DNA of 64,000 nt from Paractinoplanes pyxinae. GTDB taxonomy: Bacteria; Actinomycetota; Actinomycetes; Mycobacteriales; Micromonosporaceae. Location of the stretch: the NCBI RefSeq assembly GCF_026626335.1, contig NZ_JAPNTZ010000003.1:496001-560000 (forward strand), written 5' to 3'. Positions 26,064 to 34,281 of this stretch are shown here, piece by piece. Below the pieces are notes generated by a model. That model had not been told where the DNA came from, ran no database searches, and worked only from the letters and a program-made list of their open reading frames with translations. The translations under genes were made by a program, and so were the position numbers. The number at the start of each line of letters is the position of its first letter. Positions within the stretch are counted from its first letter, which is position 1.

Positions 26064-26153
26064 GCGCGGGTCCCCGCGGGAGCGACGGTCTGTACCCACC
26101 ACCCCGCCAGGACATCCAGATCTTGACCTTGATCTTCAACGAGGGAGACTCAC

Positions 26154-27452
26154 ATGAGCGACCTGCTGGCCCGGCACCAAGCCGTAATGCCTTCCTGGAT
26201 GCCCATCTACTACGGCGATGACGCGCTCGAAATCGTGGCCGGAAAGGATCGCCGGGTCACCGGGTCTGACGGCCGCACCTATCTCGATTTCTTCGGCGGC
26301 GTCCTCACCAACATGATCGGCTACGACGTGGCCGAGATCAACGAGGCCGTGCAGCGCCAGCTCGCCACCGGCGTCGTGCACACCTCGACGCTCTATCTCA
26401 TCCGGCAGCAGGTCGAGCTGGCCGAGAAGATCGCCCGGATCTCCGGCATCCCCGACGCGCGCGTCTTCTTCACCAACTCGGGCAGTGAGGCCAACGAGGC
26501 GGCGCTGCTGATGGCGGCCAACGTGCGCCGCTCCAACCAGATCCTGGCCATCAAGAACAGCTATCACGGCCGCACGTTCGCCACCATGGCGGTCACCGGG
26601 CACCGCAGCTGGTCGTCCAGTTCGCTCAGTCCGCTGCAGGTGCAGTGGCTGGCCTCGGGTGACCGGCTGCGCGGGCGGATGGCCGGGCTGGCCGACGGCG
26701 ACATCCTGGACGCGGCGGTCGATGACCTGCGTGAAGTGCTGGCCACAGTTACCGCGGGGGATGTGGCGGCGCTCATCGCGGAGCCGATTCAGGGGGTCGG
26801 CGGGTTCGTGGCCGGGCCGGACGGGGTGCTCAAGGCGTATCAGAAGGTGCTGACCGAGAGCGGCATCCTGCTGATCGCCGACGAGGTGCAGACGGGCTGG
26901 GGGCGTACGGGCGAGCATTTCTGGGGTTATCAGGCCCACGGGGTGACGCCCGACCTCATCACGTTCGCCAAGGGGATCGGCAACGGTTTCGCGCTGGGCG
27001 GTGTGGTGGGCCGGGCCGAAGTGATGAACGCCGTGCCGGCCATCAGCTTCTCGACGTTCGGCGGCAACCCGCTGTCGATGGCGGCCGGGTCGGCCGTGCT
27101 CGACTACGTGCTCGACCACGACCTGCAGGGCAACGCGGCCCGGGTCGGCGCGATCCTGCTGGACGGGCTGCGGGCGCTCGATCTGTCCTGTGTGGGCGAG
27201 GTGCGTGGCAAGGGGCTGATGATCGGCATCGAGATCGTCCGGCCCGGCACCACCGAGCCCGATCCGGCGGCCACGGTGCGTGTCTTCGACGAGTGCCGGG
27301 CCGGCGGGCTGCTCGTCGGCAAGGGCGGGCTCTACGGCAACGTGCTGCGCATGGGGCCGCCCCTTACGCTGACCGAGGCCGAGGCCCGCGAGGGACTGTC
27401 CATTTTGACCGAGGCGCTGTCCCTGGTGGACTCGGAGGCCCGCATCGCCTGA
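26154..27452 (+). CDS. Class III aminotransferase, probable beta-alanine/omega-amino acid transaminase
   Basis: A 432-residue PLP enzyme of the acetylornithine/4-aminobutyrate transaminase class. Features: FFTNSGSEANEAALL (phosphate-binding), NSYHGRTFA, IADEVQTGWGRTG with the ring-binding Asp, and the Schiff-base Lys in LITFAKGIGNG. The strong GAGGGAG ribosome site is seven bases before ATG 26154. Downstream of a MocR regulator and across from dihydropyrimidinase and a ureidopropionase-like enzyme, the most natural substrate is beta-alanine, giving malonate semialdehyde. Related family members act on 4-aminobutyrate or aspartate-family compounds, so the exact donor is inferred. A strong terminator follows. 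Confidence 0.88.
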   Translation: MSDLLARHQAVMPSWMPIYYGDDALEIVAGKDRRVTGSDGRTYLDFFGGVLTNMIGYDVAEINEAVQRQLATGVVHTSTLYLIRQQVELAEKIARISGIPDARVFFTNSGSEANEAALLMAANVRRSNQILAIKNSYHGRTFATMAVTGHRSWSSSSLSPLQVQWLASGDRLRGRMAGLADGDILDAAVDDLREVLATVTAGDVAALIAEPIQGVGGFVAGPDGVLKAYQKVLTESGILLIADEVQTGWGRTGEHFWGYQAHGVTPDLITFAKGIGNGFALGGVVGRAEVMNAVPAISFSTFGGNPLSMAAGSAVLDYVLDHDLQGNAARVGAILLDGLRALDLSCVGEVRGKGLMIGIEIVRPGTTEPDPAATVRVFDECRAGGLLVGKGGLYGNVLRMGPPLTLTEAEAREGLSILTEALSLVDSEARIA

Positions 27453-27470
27453 CCGGCCGTTACATACACA

Positions 27471-27505
27471 AACGCCTCAGTCACCTTGGGTGGCTGGGGC
27501 GTTTT
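27471..27505 (+). terminator. Rho-independent terminator after the aminotransferase
   Basis: A 15-bp stem (13 Watson-Crick and 2 G-U pairs) with arms 27471-27485 and 27489-27503 closes on a TTG loop and is followed by further Ts (run TTTT at 27502-27505). It is unusually canonical for such GC-rich DNA and ends the pyrimidine locus. Confidence 0.88.
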
Positions 27506-27608
27506 GCATCCATGATGAAAACTTTTGATTCTTTCGATCAAAGTTCCCTTCCCTTCGGACGAAACACATCGGTAACCTCATCGAACGATGTCGTTCGAAG
27601 GAGAAGCA

Positions 27609-28514
27609 ATGCCGCAATCCCTGAACCGTCGCCAGCTTCTGGGCGCCGCGGCCGCGGCCGGCGCCGCCGCAACTATTGCCGTCCCGGGCGCCGCGCAGGC
27701 GGGCGGCTCGCACTCGTCGCGCCGTGTCCCGCGCGACCAGATCAGCGTCCAGCTCTACACGCTGCGTAACCAGCTGAGCATCAACCTCGAGGAGTCCCTG
27801 GCCGAGCTGCGCGAGATCGGCTACACCCGGGTCGAGCACGCCGGCTTCGTCGGCCGCACCGCCGCCCAGTTCCGGGCCGCCCTCAACGCCGCCGGCCTGC
27901 GCGCCACCTCGGGCCACGTCGGCATCCCGCAGCCGTTCAACGCGTCCACGTGGGAGGCTGCCCTCGAGGACGCGAACATCGTCGGCAACAAGTTCATCGT
28001 CCACCCGTTCTTCGGGCAGGGCGCGAACGGCCCGATCCGGGACGCCGCCGTCTACCGCGCCTTCGCGGCCGACCTCAACAAGGCCGGCAAGCTGGCCAAG
28101 CGGGCCGGCATCTCGTTCGGCTACCACAACCACCACGCCGAGTTCTTCCGGCAGAACGGCACCAAGCTGACCGGCATGGACATCCTGTTCAACGAGACCG
28201 ACAACCGCTACGTGCACTTCGAGGTCGACCTGTTCTGGGCCTTCCGCGGCGCGCACGACCCGGTCGACCTGATCAAGGAGAACCGCGGCCGCATCAAGCA
28301 GGTGCACGTCAAGGACCTCGACATCAACGCCAGCTTCGCCGACGCCGGCGACGGGCTGATCGACTTCGGCCGCATCTTCGAGCACGCCCGCGAGGCCGGC
28401 CTGATCGAGTACATCGTGGAGCGTGACGACGCCGGTTCGCCGCCGCGCACGCCCGCCGACGCTCTTGTCACCGCCCAGCGCGCTTACACCTACCTGGAGG
28501 GGCTTCGTTTCTGA
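27609..28514 (+). CDS. Tat-exported sugar phosphate isomerase/epimerase-like protein
   Basis: A 301-residue xylose-isomerase-like TIM barrel. The N-terminus carries a twin-arginine signal (SLNRRQLLGAAAAAGA) with an AQA-type cleavage site near residue 35, so the folded protein is exported. Barrel motifs include FGYHNHHAEF, VHFEVDLFW and IKQVHVKDLD, which supply His, Glu and Asp ligands for a divalent metal. ATG 27609 has GGAG at optimal distance; ATG 27588 does not. It is coupled to the following sorbosone-dehydrogenase-like gene (TGATG overlap). The two probably act on extracellular sugars or sugar-derived compounds; the substrate is unknown. Confidence 0.87.
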   Translation: MPQSLNRRQLLGAAAAAGAAATIAVPGAAQAGGSHSSRRVPRDQISVQLYTLRNQLSINLEESLAELREIGYTRVEHAGFVGRTAAQFRAALNAAGLRATSGHVGIPQPFNASTWEAALEDANIVGNKFIVHPFFGQGANGPIRDAAVYRAFAADLNKAGKLAKRAGISFGYHNHHAEFFRQNGTKLTGMDILFNETDNRYVHFEVDLFWAFRGAHDPVDLIKENRGRIKQVHVKDLDINASFADAGDGLIDFGRIFEHAREAGLIEYIVERDDAGSPPRTPADALVTAQRAYTYLEGLRF

Positions 28515-30592
28515 TGTTGCGTCGTCTGGCAGTTCTCAGTGTCGCGGGGGCGGCGTTGCTTGTCACCCCCTCTGTGGCCGTGGCCGGGGGAGGGTCCTCC
28601 AACCAGCCGCTGCCGCCGTCCTCCGACTTCCAGAAGGTCACCCTCAACGACTTCCCCGGCGAGCCGATCGCGCTCGCCGTCCTGCCCGACCGCCGGGTGC
28701 TGCACACCGCCCGCGGCGGCGAGGTCCGCATCCACGAGCCCGCCACCGGCCGTAACGTGCTGGCCGCGAACATCCCGGTCTACCTGCACGACGAGGAGGG
28801 TGTGCAGGGCATCGCGATCGACCCCGACTTCAAGCGCAACAACTGGGTCTACGTCTACTACTCGCCGGTGCTGAACACCCCCTCCGACGACCCGCTGACC
28901 CCGCAGGTCAACGAGGGCGACGCGCCGACCGAAGGCACCGCGGCCGACTTCGCGCCGTTCAAGGGTCACCTTCAGCTCTCCCGGTTCAAGCTCAGCGGCA
29001 GCACGCTGCGCCTGAACACCGAGCAGAAGATCCTGCAGGTCCCGGTCGACCGCGGCCAGTGCTGCCACGTCGGCGGTAAGATCGACTTCGACAGCAAGGG
29101 CAACCTGTACCTGTCGACCGGCGACGACTCCAACCCGTTCTCGTCCGACGGCTACGCGCCGATCGACGAGCGGGCCAACCGCAACCCGGTCTTCGACGCC
29201 CAGCGCTCCGCAGCCAACACCAACGATCTGCGCGGCAAGGTCCTGCGCATCAAGGTCGGCTCGAACGGCCGCTACACGATCCCCAAGGGCAACCTCTTCA
29301 AGCCGGGCACGGCCAAGACGAAGCCCGAGATCTACGCGATGGGCCTGCGCAACCCGTTCCGGTTCACCATCGACCCGGAGACCGACGTCATCTACCTCGG
29401 CGACTACTCGCCCGACGCGCAACAGCCCAACCCGGCCCGTGGCCCGGCCGGGCACGGCCGCTGGCTGGCGATCGACAAGCCGGCGAACTACGGCTGGCCG
29501 TACTGCGCCGACTCCGACAAGCCGTACGTCGACTACGACTTCGCCACCGGCACCTCGGGCGCCGCGTTCAACTGCGCGGCGCCGGTCAACGAGTCGCCCA
29601 ACAACACCGGCCTGCGCAACCTGCCGCCGGTCGAGAAGGCCGAGATCGCCTACACGTACGGCGCCAGCGCGCAGTTCCCGGAGCTGGGCACCGGTGGCAT
29701 CGGCCCGATGGGCGGCCCGGCGTACGACTACGACAAGCGCTCGCGCTCGGTGTTCAAGTGGCCGGCCGCGTTCGACGGCAAGCCGCTGTTCGCCGAGTGG
29801 ACCCGCGACTGGGTCAAGGCGCTCACGCTCGACCGCCGCAACCAGGTGACGAAGATCGAGTCGGTGCTGCCCGAGCTCGTCTTCGACAACCCGATGGACC
29901 TCGAGTTCGGCCCGGACGGCGCGCTCTACGTCCTCGAGTACGGCGACGGCTACTTCGCCGAGAACCCCGACGCACAACTGTCGCGGTTCGACTACGTACG
30001 CGGCAACCGCACGCCGATCGCCAAGGTGGCCGCCACGCCGACCTCCGGGCAGTCGCCGCTGACGGTCTCGTTTTCGAGCGCCGGCACGGCCGACCCGGAC
30101 GGCGACGCCCTGCGATACGAGTGGTACCTGGACAACGACAACCGGGTCGACTCGCGCTCGCCCAACCCGACGTTCACCTACACCAAGGACGGCAACTACC
30201 GCCCGACGCTGAAGGTCACCGACAGCACCGGCCGGTCGTCCTCGGCCGAGGTGCGGCTGCCGGTCGGCACGGCGGCCCCGGTCGTCACGTTCGTCACGCC
30301 GCAGGAGGGCCAGCCCTTCCAGTTCGGTGACACGGTGAACTTCGAGGTGACGGTGACCGACGACGCGCCGGTCGACTGCTCGCGGGTCACGGTGACCTAC
30401 GTCCTCGGGCACGACCAGCACGGGCACCCGCTGTCCACGGCGTCCGGCTGCACCGGCTCGATCACCACGTTCCTCGACGCCGGCCACGCCGGGGCCGACA
30501 ACCTGACCGCGGTGTTCGTGGCCTCGTACACCGACACGGGCTCTCCGGCCCAGACCGGCACGGCGACCGTCGTGCTGGAACCCAGCAACTGA
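28514..30592 (+). CDS. Secreted glucose/sorbosone dehydrogenase-like protein with PKD domain
   Basis: A 692-residue secreted protein. A Sec signal covers about residues 1-25. Residues about 35-490 are a six-bladed propeller of the GSDH family (HDEEGVQGIAIDP, GQCCHVGGKIDFD, EIYAMGLRNPFRF, NYGWPYC, DGALYVLEYG), whose characterised relatives oxidise sugars using PQQ. About 495-590 is a PKD domain (PLTVSFSSAGTADPDGD), and about 595-690 a further beta-sandwich. The cofactor is not proven by sequence, and many actinobacterial members lack a known substrate. It is the second gene of a coupled pair with the exported isomerase-like protein and ends just before a terminator. Confidence 0.87.
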   Translation: MLRRLAVLSVAGAALLVTPSVAVAGGGSSNQPLPPSSDFQKVTLNDFPGEPIALAVLPDRRVLHTARGGEVRIHEPATGRNVLAANIPVYLHDEEGVQGIAIDPDFKRNNWVYVYYSPVLNTPSDDPLTPQVNEGDAPTEGTAADFAPFKGHLQLSRFKLSGSTLRLNTEQKILQVPVDRGQCCHVGGKIDFDSKGNLYLSTGDDSNPFSSDGYAPIDERANRNPVFDAQRSAANTNDLRGKVLRIKVGSNGRYTIPKGNLFKPGTAKTKPEIYAMGLRNPFRFTIDPETDVIYLGDYSPDAQQPNPARGPAGHGRWLAIDKPANYGWPYCADSDKPYVDYDFATGTSGAAFNCAAPVNESPNNTGLRNLPPVEKAEIAYTYGASAQFPELGTGGIGPMGGPAYDYDKRSRSVFKWPAAFDGKPLFAEWTRDWVKALTLDRRNQVTKIESVLPELVFDNPMDLEFGPDGALYVLEYGDGYFAENPDAQLSRFDYVRGNRTPIAKVAATPTSGQSPLTVSFSSAGTADPDGDALRYEWYLDNDNRVDSRSPNPTFTYTKDGNYRPTLKVTDSTGRSSSAEVRLPVGTAAPVVTFVTPQEGQPFQFGDTVNFEVTVTDDAPVDCSRVTVTYVLGHDQHGHPLSTASGCTGSITTFLDAGHAGADNLTAVFVASYTDTGSPAQTGTATVVLEPSN

Positions 30593-30607
30593 GAGTTGTC
30601 TGAGCAG

Positions 30608-30638
30608 AAAGGGCCGGACCCGCTGGGTCCGGCCCTTT
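30608..30638 (+). terminator. Strong intrinsic hairpin after the sorbosone dehydrogenase gene
   Basis: A perfect 14-bp stem, arms AAAGGGCCGGACCC (30608-30621) and its complement (30625-30638), with a GCT loop. It ends in TTT and is symmetric, so it may stop transcription from either direction. Confidence 0.85.
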
Positions 30639-30822
30639 CCCGGTAGCGTTCGGCAACAGTTTGCTCGCTGGTCGCTTGCGCAGGGTCTCCTCGTCGGCCG
30701 AACCTGCAGACAGATGACCATTCGGTTAACGGCCGGTGTGTGTTTTCCCAACGGCGGCCGAAGCTTGGATTCGTTCTCCCAGGCCCCTTTCAGGTCTGAC
30801 TTTTGCGGATAACGCTGACCAC

Positions 30823-32040
30823 GTGACAGAGACAACGGTCATCCTGGTCCTGGTGGTGATCACGGCCCTCGGGTTCGACTTCACCAACGGGTTCCACGAC
30901 ACGGCGAACGCGATGGCCACGTCCATCGCCACAGGCGCCCTCCGGCCGAAGGTGGCCGTGGCGCTCTCCGGCATCCTGAACCTGATCGGCGCATTCCTCT
31001 CCGTCGAGGTCGCGCTGACCGTCAGCAATGCCGTCGTCCGGATCCAGAACTCCGACGGAACGCCCAAAGAGTCGCTGACCAGCGACGGTGGCACGGCACT
31101 GCTCCTGATCGTGCTGGCCGGCCTGGTCGGCAGCATCGTCTGGAACCTGCTCACCTGGCTGCTGGGCCTGCCCTCCAGCTCCTCGCACGCGCTGTTCGGC
31201 GGCCTCATCGGCGCCACCATCGCGGGCCTGGGCTGGGCCGGGGTCAACTGGAACGGCGACGGATCCAAGCTCGATGGCGTGGTCGGCAAAGTGATCCTCC
31301 CGGCGCTCATGTCGCCGGTGATCGCCGGTGTGGTGGCCGCGGTCGGCACCTGGATCATCTATCGGGTGACGGTCGGCGTGGCCGCGCGCTTCACCGACAA
31401 CGGCTTCCGCTGGGGTCAGATCGGCAGCGCCTCGCTGGTCTCGCTGGCCCACGGCACCAACGACGCGCAGAAGACCATGGGTGTCATCACGCTGGCGCTG
31501 ATCGCGTCGGGCGAGTGGACCGACACCAAGAACATCCCGTTCTGGGTCAAGGCGTCGTGTGCGCTGGCCATCGCGCTGGGCACCTACCTCGGCGGCTGGC
31601 GGATCATCCGTACGCTCGGCAAGGGCCTGGTCGAGATCGCGCCCCCGCAGGGCATGGCGGCCGAGTCCGCCTCGGCCGCGGTCATCCTGGCCTCCAGCCA
31701 CCTCGGGTTCGCGCTGTCCACCACCCACGTGGCGACCGGCTCGATCCTCGGCTCCGGCGTCGGCAAGCCGGGCGCCCAGGTGCGCTGGCGGGTGGCCGGG
31801 CGCATGGTCCTGGCCTGGCTGATCACCCTGCCCTCGGCGGCCGTGGTCGGCGCGCTCATGTGGTTCATCGGCGACGCCATCGGCGGCCTGGCCGGCGCCC
31901 TCGTGATCTTCCTGATCCTGCTGGCGGCCGCGGGCTACATGTACTGGCACTCGCGCAAGACGCCGGTCGACCACAACAACGTCAACGACGAGTGGGACGA
32001 GACGGCCGAGCGCCGCGAGCCCGCGGGAACGGCGGCATAA
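30823..32040 (+). CDS. PiT-family inorganic phosphate transporter
   Basis: A 405-residue integral membrane protein with about 10 helices. Both copies of the PiT signature are present: GFDFTNGFHDTANAMATSIATG near the N-terminus (key residues GFxNGxxD) and VSLAHGTNDAQKTMGVI in the centre. PiT proteins import phosphate (as metal-phosphate) with protons. The start is GTG 30823; the ORF extends upstream to 30736 but those residues are not transporter-like. The C-terminus is cytoplasmic and acidic. A small membrane-protein gene starts at the next base after the stop, so the two are probably co-expressed. I found no convincing PHO box in the 5' region. Confidence 0.92.
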   Translation: MTETTVILVLVVITALGFDFTNGFHDTANAMATSIATGALRPKVAVALSGILNLIGAFLSVEVALTVSNAVVRIQNSDGTPKESLTSDGGTALLLIVLAGLVGSIVWNLLTWLLGLPSSSSHALFGGLIGATIAGLGWAGVNWNGDGSKLDGVVGKVILPALMSPVIAGVVAAVGTWIIYRVTVGVAARFTDNGFRWGQIGSASLVSLAHGTNDAQKTMGVITLALIASGEWTDTKNIPFWVKASCALAIALGTYLGGWRIIRTLGKGLVEIAPPQGMAAESASAAVILASSHLGFALSTTHVATGSILGSGVGKPGAQVRWRVAGRMVLAWLITLPSAAVVGALMWFIGDAIGGLAGALVIFLILLAAAGYMYWHSRKTPVDHNNVNDEWDETAERREPAGTAA

Positions 32041-32337
32041 GTGAGCAACCTGGGATTCGCCCTCGAAGGCGCCTGGAAGGTGCTGCTGGCCGGCCTGATC
32101 CTCGGGGCCGGACTGCCCGCGATCTTCGCCCTCGGCATCCGCTCGATGGCGTTCGGCGCCGGCGGTGACACCGAGGTCGACCACGCGGCGCCGCACCCGG
32201 CCGGCCGGGTCATCGCGTACGTGCTGTTCGCCCTGGTCGTCCTGATCGCGCTGCTCGGCATCGTGTTCATCGTGGCCAGCGGCTTCGGCAAGGCGCTGAG
32301 CTTCGAGCACATCTACCCGACGATCGTCGACAAGTAG
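32041..32337 (+). CDS. Small membrane protein linked to PiT transporter
   Basis: A 98-residue protein from GTG 32041, immediately after the PiT stop. It has two hydrophobic helices: about 12-35 (VLLAGLILGAGLPAIFALG) and about 55-80 (VIAYVLFALVVLIALLGIVF), with a short acidic/His loop between. No family is recognised by eye. Its zero-gap position after the transporter gene suggests an accessory or regulatory subunit of phosphate uptake, but nothing in the sequence proves it. Confidence 0.7.
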   Translation: MSNLGFALEGAWKVLLAGLILGAGLPAIFALGIRSMAFGAGGDTEVDHAAPHPAGRVIAYVLFALVVLIALLGIVFIVASGFGKALSFEHIYPTIVDK

Positions 32338-32346
32338 GCAGGGGCC

Positions 32347-32664
32347 ATGGCCGAGAACCGTTCGAACTTCATGGTCCGCGCCGTCGACTGGCTGCGCGCC
32401 GGCTACCCGACCGGCGTGCCCCGCCAGGACTACGTCGCCCTGCTCGGCGTGCTGCGCCGCAAGCTCACCGAGGAGGAGATCCGCAAGATCGCCAACGACC
32501 TCGCGGAGCAGTCGCTGGGCACCGACGACCCGATCAACGCCGAGGACATCGAGGCGATGATCAACGACAACGTCATGCAGCAGGCCACCCCCGAGGACGT
32601 GGTACGGGTCTCGGCCCGCCTCGCGGCCGGTGGCTGGCCCCTGGCCGACCCCCCGCAGGACTAG
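32347..32664 (+). CDS. DUF3349 family protein
   Basis: A 105-residue cytoplasmic protein matching the small actinobacterial DUF3349 family: AVDWLRAGYPTGVPRQDYVALLGVL and a second helical repeat ending VVRVSARLAAGGWPL. The family is seen in mycobacteria and relatives as a compact helical protein; its function is unknown. It follows the small membrane protein by 9 bp, so the PiT operon probably has three genes. Its stop overlaps tail to tail with the SDR gene. Confidence 0.8.
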   Translation: MAENRSNFMVRAVDWLRAGYPTGVPRQDYVALLGVLRRKLTEEEIRKIANDLAEQSLGTDDPINAEDIEAMINDNVMQQATPEDVVRVSARLAAGGWPLADPPQD

Positions 32665-33542
32665 ACCGGCTGGGGGAGCGGGAACCGGACACCGGTCAGC
32701 TCCTCCGACACATTCCACAAAAGGCGGCCCGTCCCGGCATCGGTAGCGACCGGGGCGGGCCGCACCACGTCCGGCGCGCCGCGCATCTCGCCGAGCCCGC
32801 CGGGCCCGATGAACTGGCCACCCTGCACCTGCGGCGCGGTGGCCGCGTGCACGATCGGGCGCGCGCCCCGCTCGGCGCTCACGGCGATCAGCGGATTGCC
32901 GATCCTGGTCAGCAGGGTGCGGTAGAGGCCGGGCTGCACGCCGGCCTGCAGACCCGTCACGGCGTAACCCGGGTGGGCGAGCACGCTGCGGATCGGCGAA
33001 CCGGCCGCGGTCAGGCGGCGGTGCAGCTCGAGGCCGAAGACGGCGTTGGCCAGCTTGGAGTTGTCGTAGGCGGCAGTCGCCCGGTAGCGGCGCTCGCCCT
33101 GCAGATCGTCGAAGTCGAGCCGGCCCTTCTTGTGCAGCTCCGAACTGACCGTGACGACCCGGGGATCGGCGCCGGCGGCCAGCCGGTCGAGCAGCAGGCC
33201 GGTCAACGCGAAGTGAGCCAGGTGGTTCACGGCGAGTTGCAGCTCGTAGCCTTGCTTGCTGAGCGTGCGGGGTGGCGCCATCACGCCCGCGTTGTTGATC
33301 AGCACGTCGACCTTCTCGATGCCGTCGGCGAAGGCGCGCACGTCGTCGAGGTCGGACAGATCGACGCGGCGGACCTCGGTGGTGCCGCCGGTCAGCGCGG
33401 CCTGCGCCGCGCGGCCCTTCCGTTCGTCCCGTACGGCGAGGATGACGTGCTCGCCGCGGTCGGTGAGCGCTCGGGCGGTGGCGAAGCCGAGTCCGTTGTT
33501 CGCCCCCGTGACAACAAAGGTGCGGTTCGTCATGCGGCTCAT
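32661..33542 (-). CDS. Short-chain dehydrogenase/reductase
   Basis: A 293-residue SDR of the retinol-dehydrogenase/WW-oxidoreductase-like class. NAD(P) motif TGANNGLG, structural NNAGVM, catalytic Ser in VTVSSELHKKG and the YxxxK pair in AAYDNSKLAN are all intact. The ATG at 33542 has GGAGG four bases upstream; ATG 33533 would be too far. It diverges from a TetR gene, with a palindromic operator between them, so it is probably repressed by that regulator until a substrate-like ligand appears. Substrate unknown. Confidence 0.9.
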   Translation of the reverse strand: MSRMTNRTFVVTGANNGLGFATARALTDRGEHVILAVRDERKGRAAQAALTGGTTEVRRVDLSDLDDVRAFADGIEKVDVLINNAGVMAPPRTLSKQGYELQLAVNHLAHFALTGLLLDRLAAGADPRVVTVSSELHKKGRLDFDDLQGERRYRATAAYDNSKLANAVFGLELHRRLTAAGSPIRSVLAHPGYAVTGLQAGVQPGLYRTLLTRIGNPLIAVSAERGARPIVHAATAPQVQGGQFIGPGGLGEMRGAPDVVRPAPVATDAGTGRLLWNVSEELTGVRFPLPQPV

Positions 33543-33553
33543 CGTGCCTCCGA

Positions 33554-33568
33554 TGGCACACTGTGTCA
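33554..33568. promoter_or_regulatory. Probable TetR operator between the SDR and tetR genes
   Basis: The 15-bp site TGGCACACTGTGTCA is a palindrome about a central C with one mismatched pair (six of seven pairs match). It lies 12 bp upstream of the SDR ATG and 27 bp before the TetR ATG, so one dimer bound here would cover both divergent promoters, as is standard for local TetR repressors. Confidence 0.65.
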
Positions 33569-33594
33569 ACGGCGTCATGGCGTACCATCGCGCC

Positions 33595-34281
33595 ATGGTT
33601 CCGGATCGGTCGCCGTCGCCGTCGCCTTCGCTGCGTTCGCCGGCTCCGCGGTCTTCGCCGGCCTCGCCGCCTTCGCTGGCCGCGCGCAAGCGGCAGATGG
33701 TCAGCGAGGAGCTGCGCGAGACGGCGCTGCAACTGCTGGCCGCGCGGGGCTACGACGAGACGACGGTCGACGACATCGTGGCCGCCGCCGGCATGTCCCG
33801 ACGCACGTTCCACCGGTACTACGCGTCCAAAGAGGACGTGGTGATCCAGCTGCTGGCCGACCTGGGCGCCGAGATGCGGGCCGAGCTTGGCGGCCGGCCC
33901 GAGAGCGAGCCGCCGGCCGAGTCGCTGCGGCGCGCGGTCACGGTGGCGATCAACTTCTGTGCCGGGCACCACGACGCGGCCAAGACGCTCGCGGTGGTCC
34001 GGCTGATCCTGCGCACGCCGGTGCTGCACGCCCGCTCGCTGGAACGGCAGGCCGGGTGGCAGGCCGACCTGGCCGCCGTGCTGGCCGCCCGGCTGAACCT
34101 GCCGGTCGACGCCCTCTATCCCGAGGTGGCGGCGCGGCTGGCCTTCGTGGCTCTCAACACCGCGCTGGAACGGTGGGCCCTCACTGACGGTGAGGCCGAC
34201 CCGTTGGAGCTCACCGACCGTGCCTTCGAGATGCTGGCGCCCGCGTTAGCCGGCCAGGGCCTCGGCGAGGTGGGCGGCTAG
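33595..34281 (+). CDS. TetR-family transcriptional regulator
   Basis: A 228-residue regulator. The helix-turn-helix is TTVDDIVAAAGMSRRTFHRYY, preceded by ALQLLAARGYDE and followed by ASKEDVV. The rest is a helical ligand domain. The N-terminus before the HTH (residues about 1-35) is a Ser/Pro-rich low-complexity stretch from near-repeats of TCGCCG; it could be a real tail or an overextended start (ATG 33577 is another choice, and an internal start near residue 35 is possible). The gene diverges from the SDR and overlaps by 36 bp, tail to tail, with the LSDAT-like gene. Confidence 0.88.
   Translation: MVPDRSPSPSPSLRSPAPRSSPASPPSLAARKRQMVSEELRETALQLLAARGYDETTVDDIVAAAGMSRRTFHRYYASKEDVVIQLLADLGAEMRAELGGRPESEPPAESLRRAVTVAINFCAGHHDAAKTLAVVRLILRTPVLHARSLERQAGWQADLAAVLAARLNLPVDALYPEVAARLAFVALNTALERWALTDGEADPLELTDRAFEMLAPALAGQGLGEVGG

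Noticed and set aside
25930..26102. Minus-strand coding fragment after the MocR gene
   Set aside because: A short protein-like stretch (WLRPEARPDFVAAARVIASL) is visible, but there is no start, no family match and it overlaps the MocR C-terminus; too weak to list.
30641..30822. PHO box upstream of the PiT gene
   Set aside because: Some 11-mers resemble GTTNAC-type repeats, but no ordered pair matches the direct-repeat pattern well enough.
30790..34029. Long minus-strand open frame (1079 codons) over the PiT, DUF3349 and SDR genes
   Set aside because: Same type of shadow; no domain signal, and it would contradict intact PiT and DUF3349 genes.
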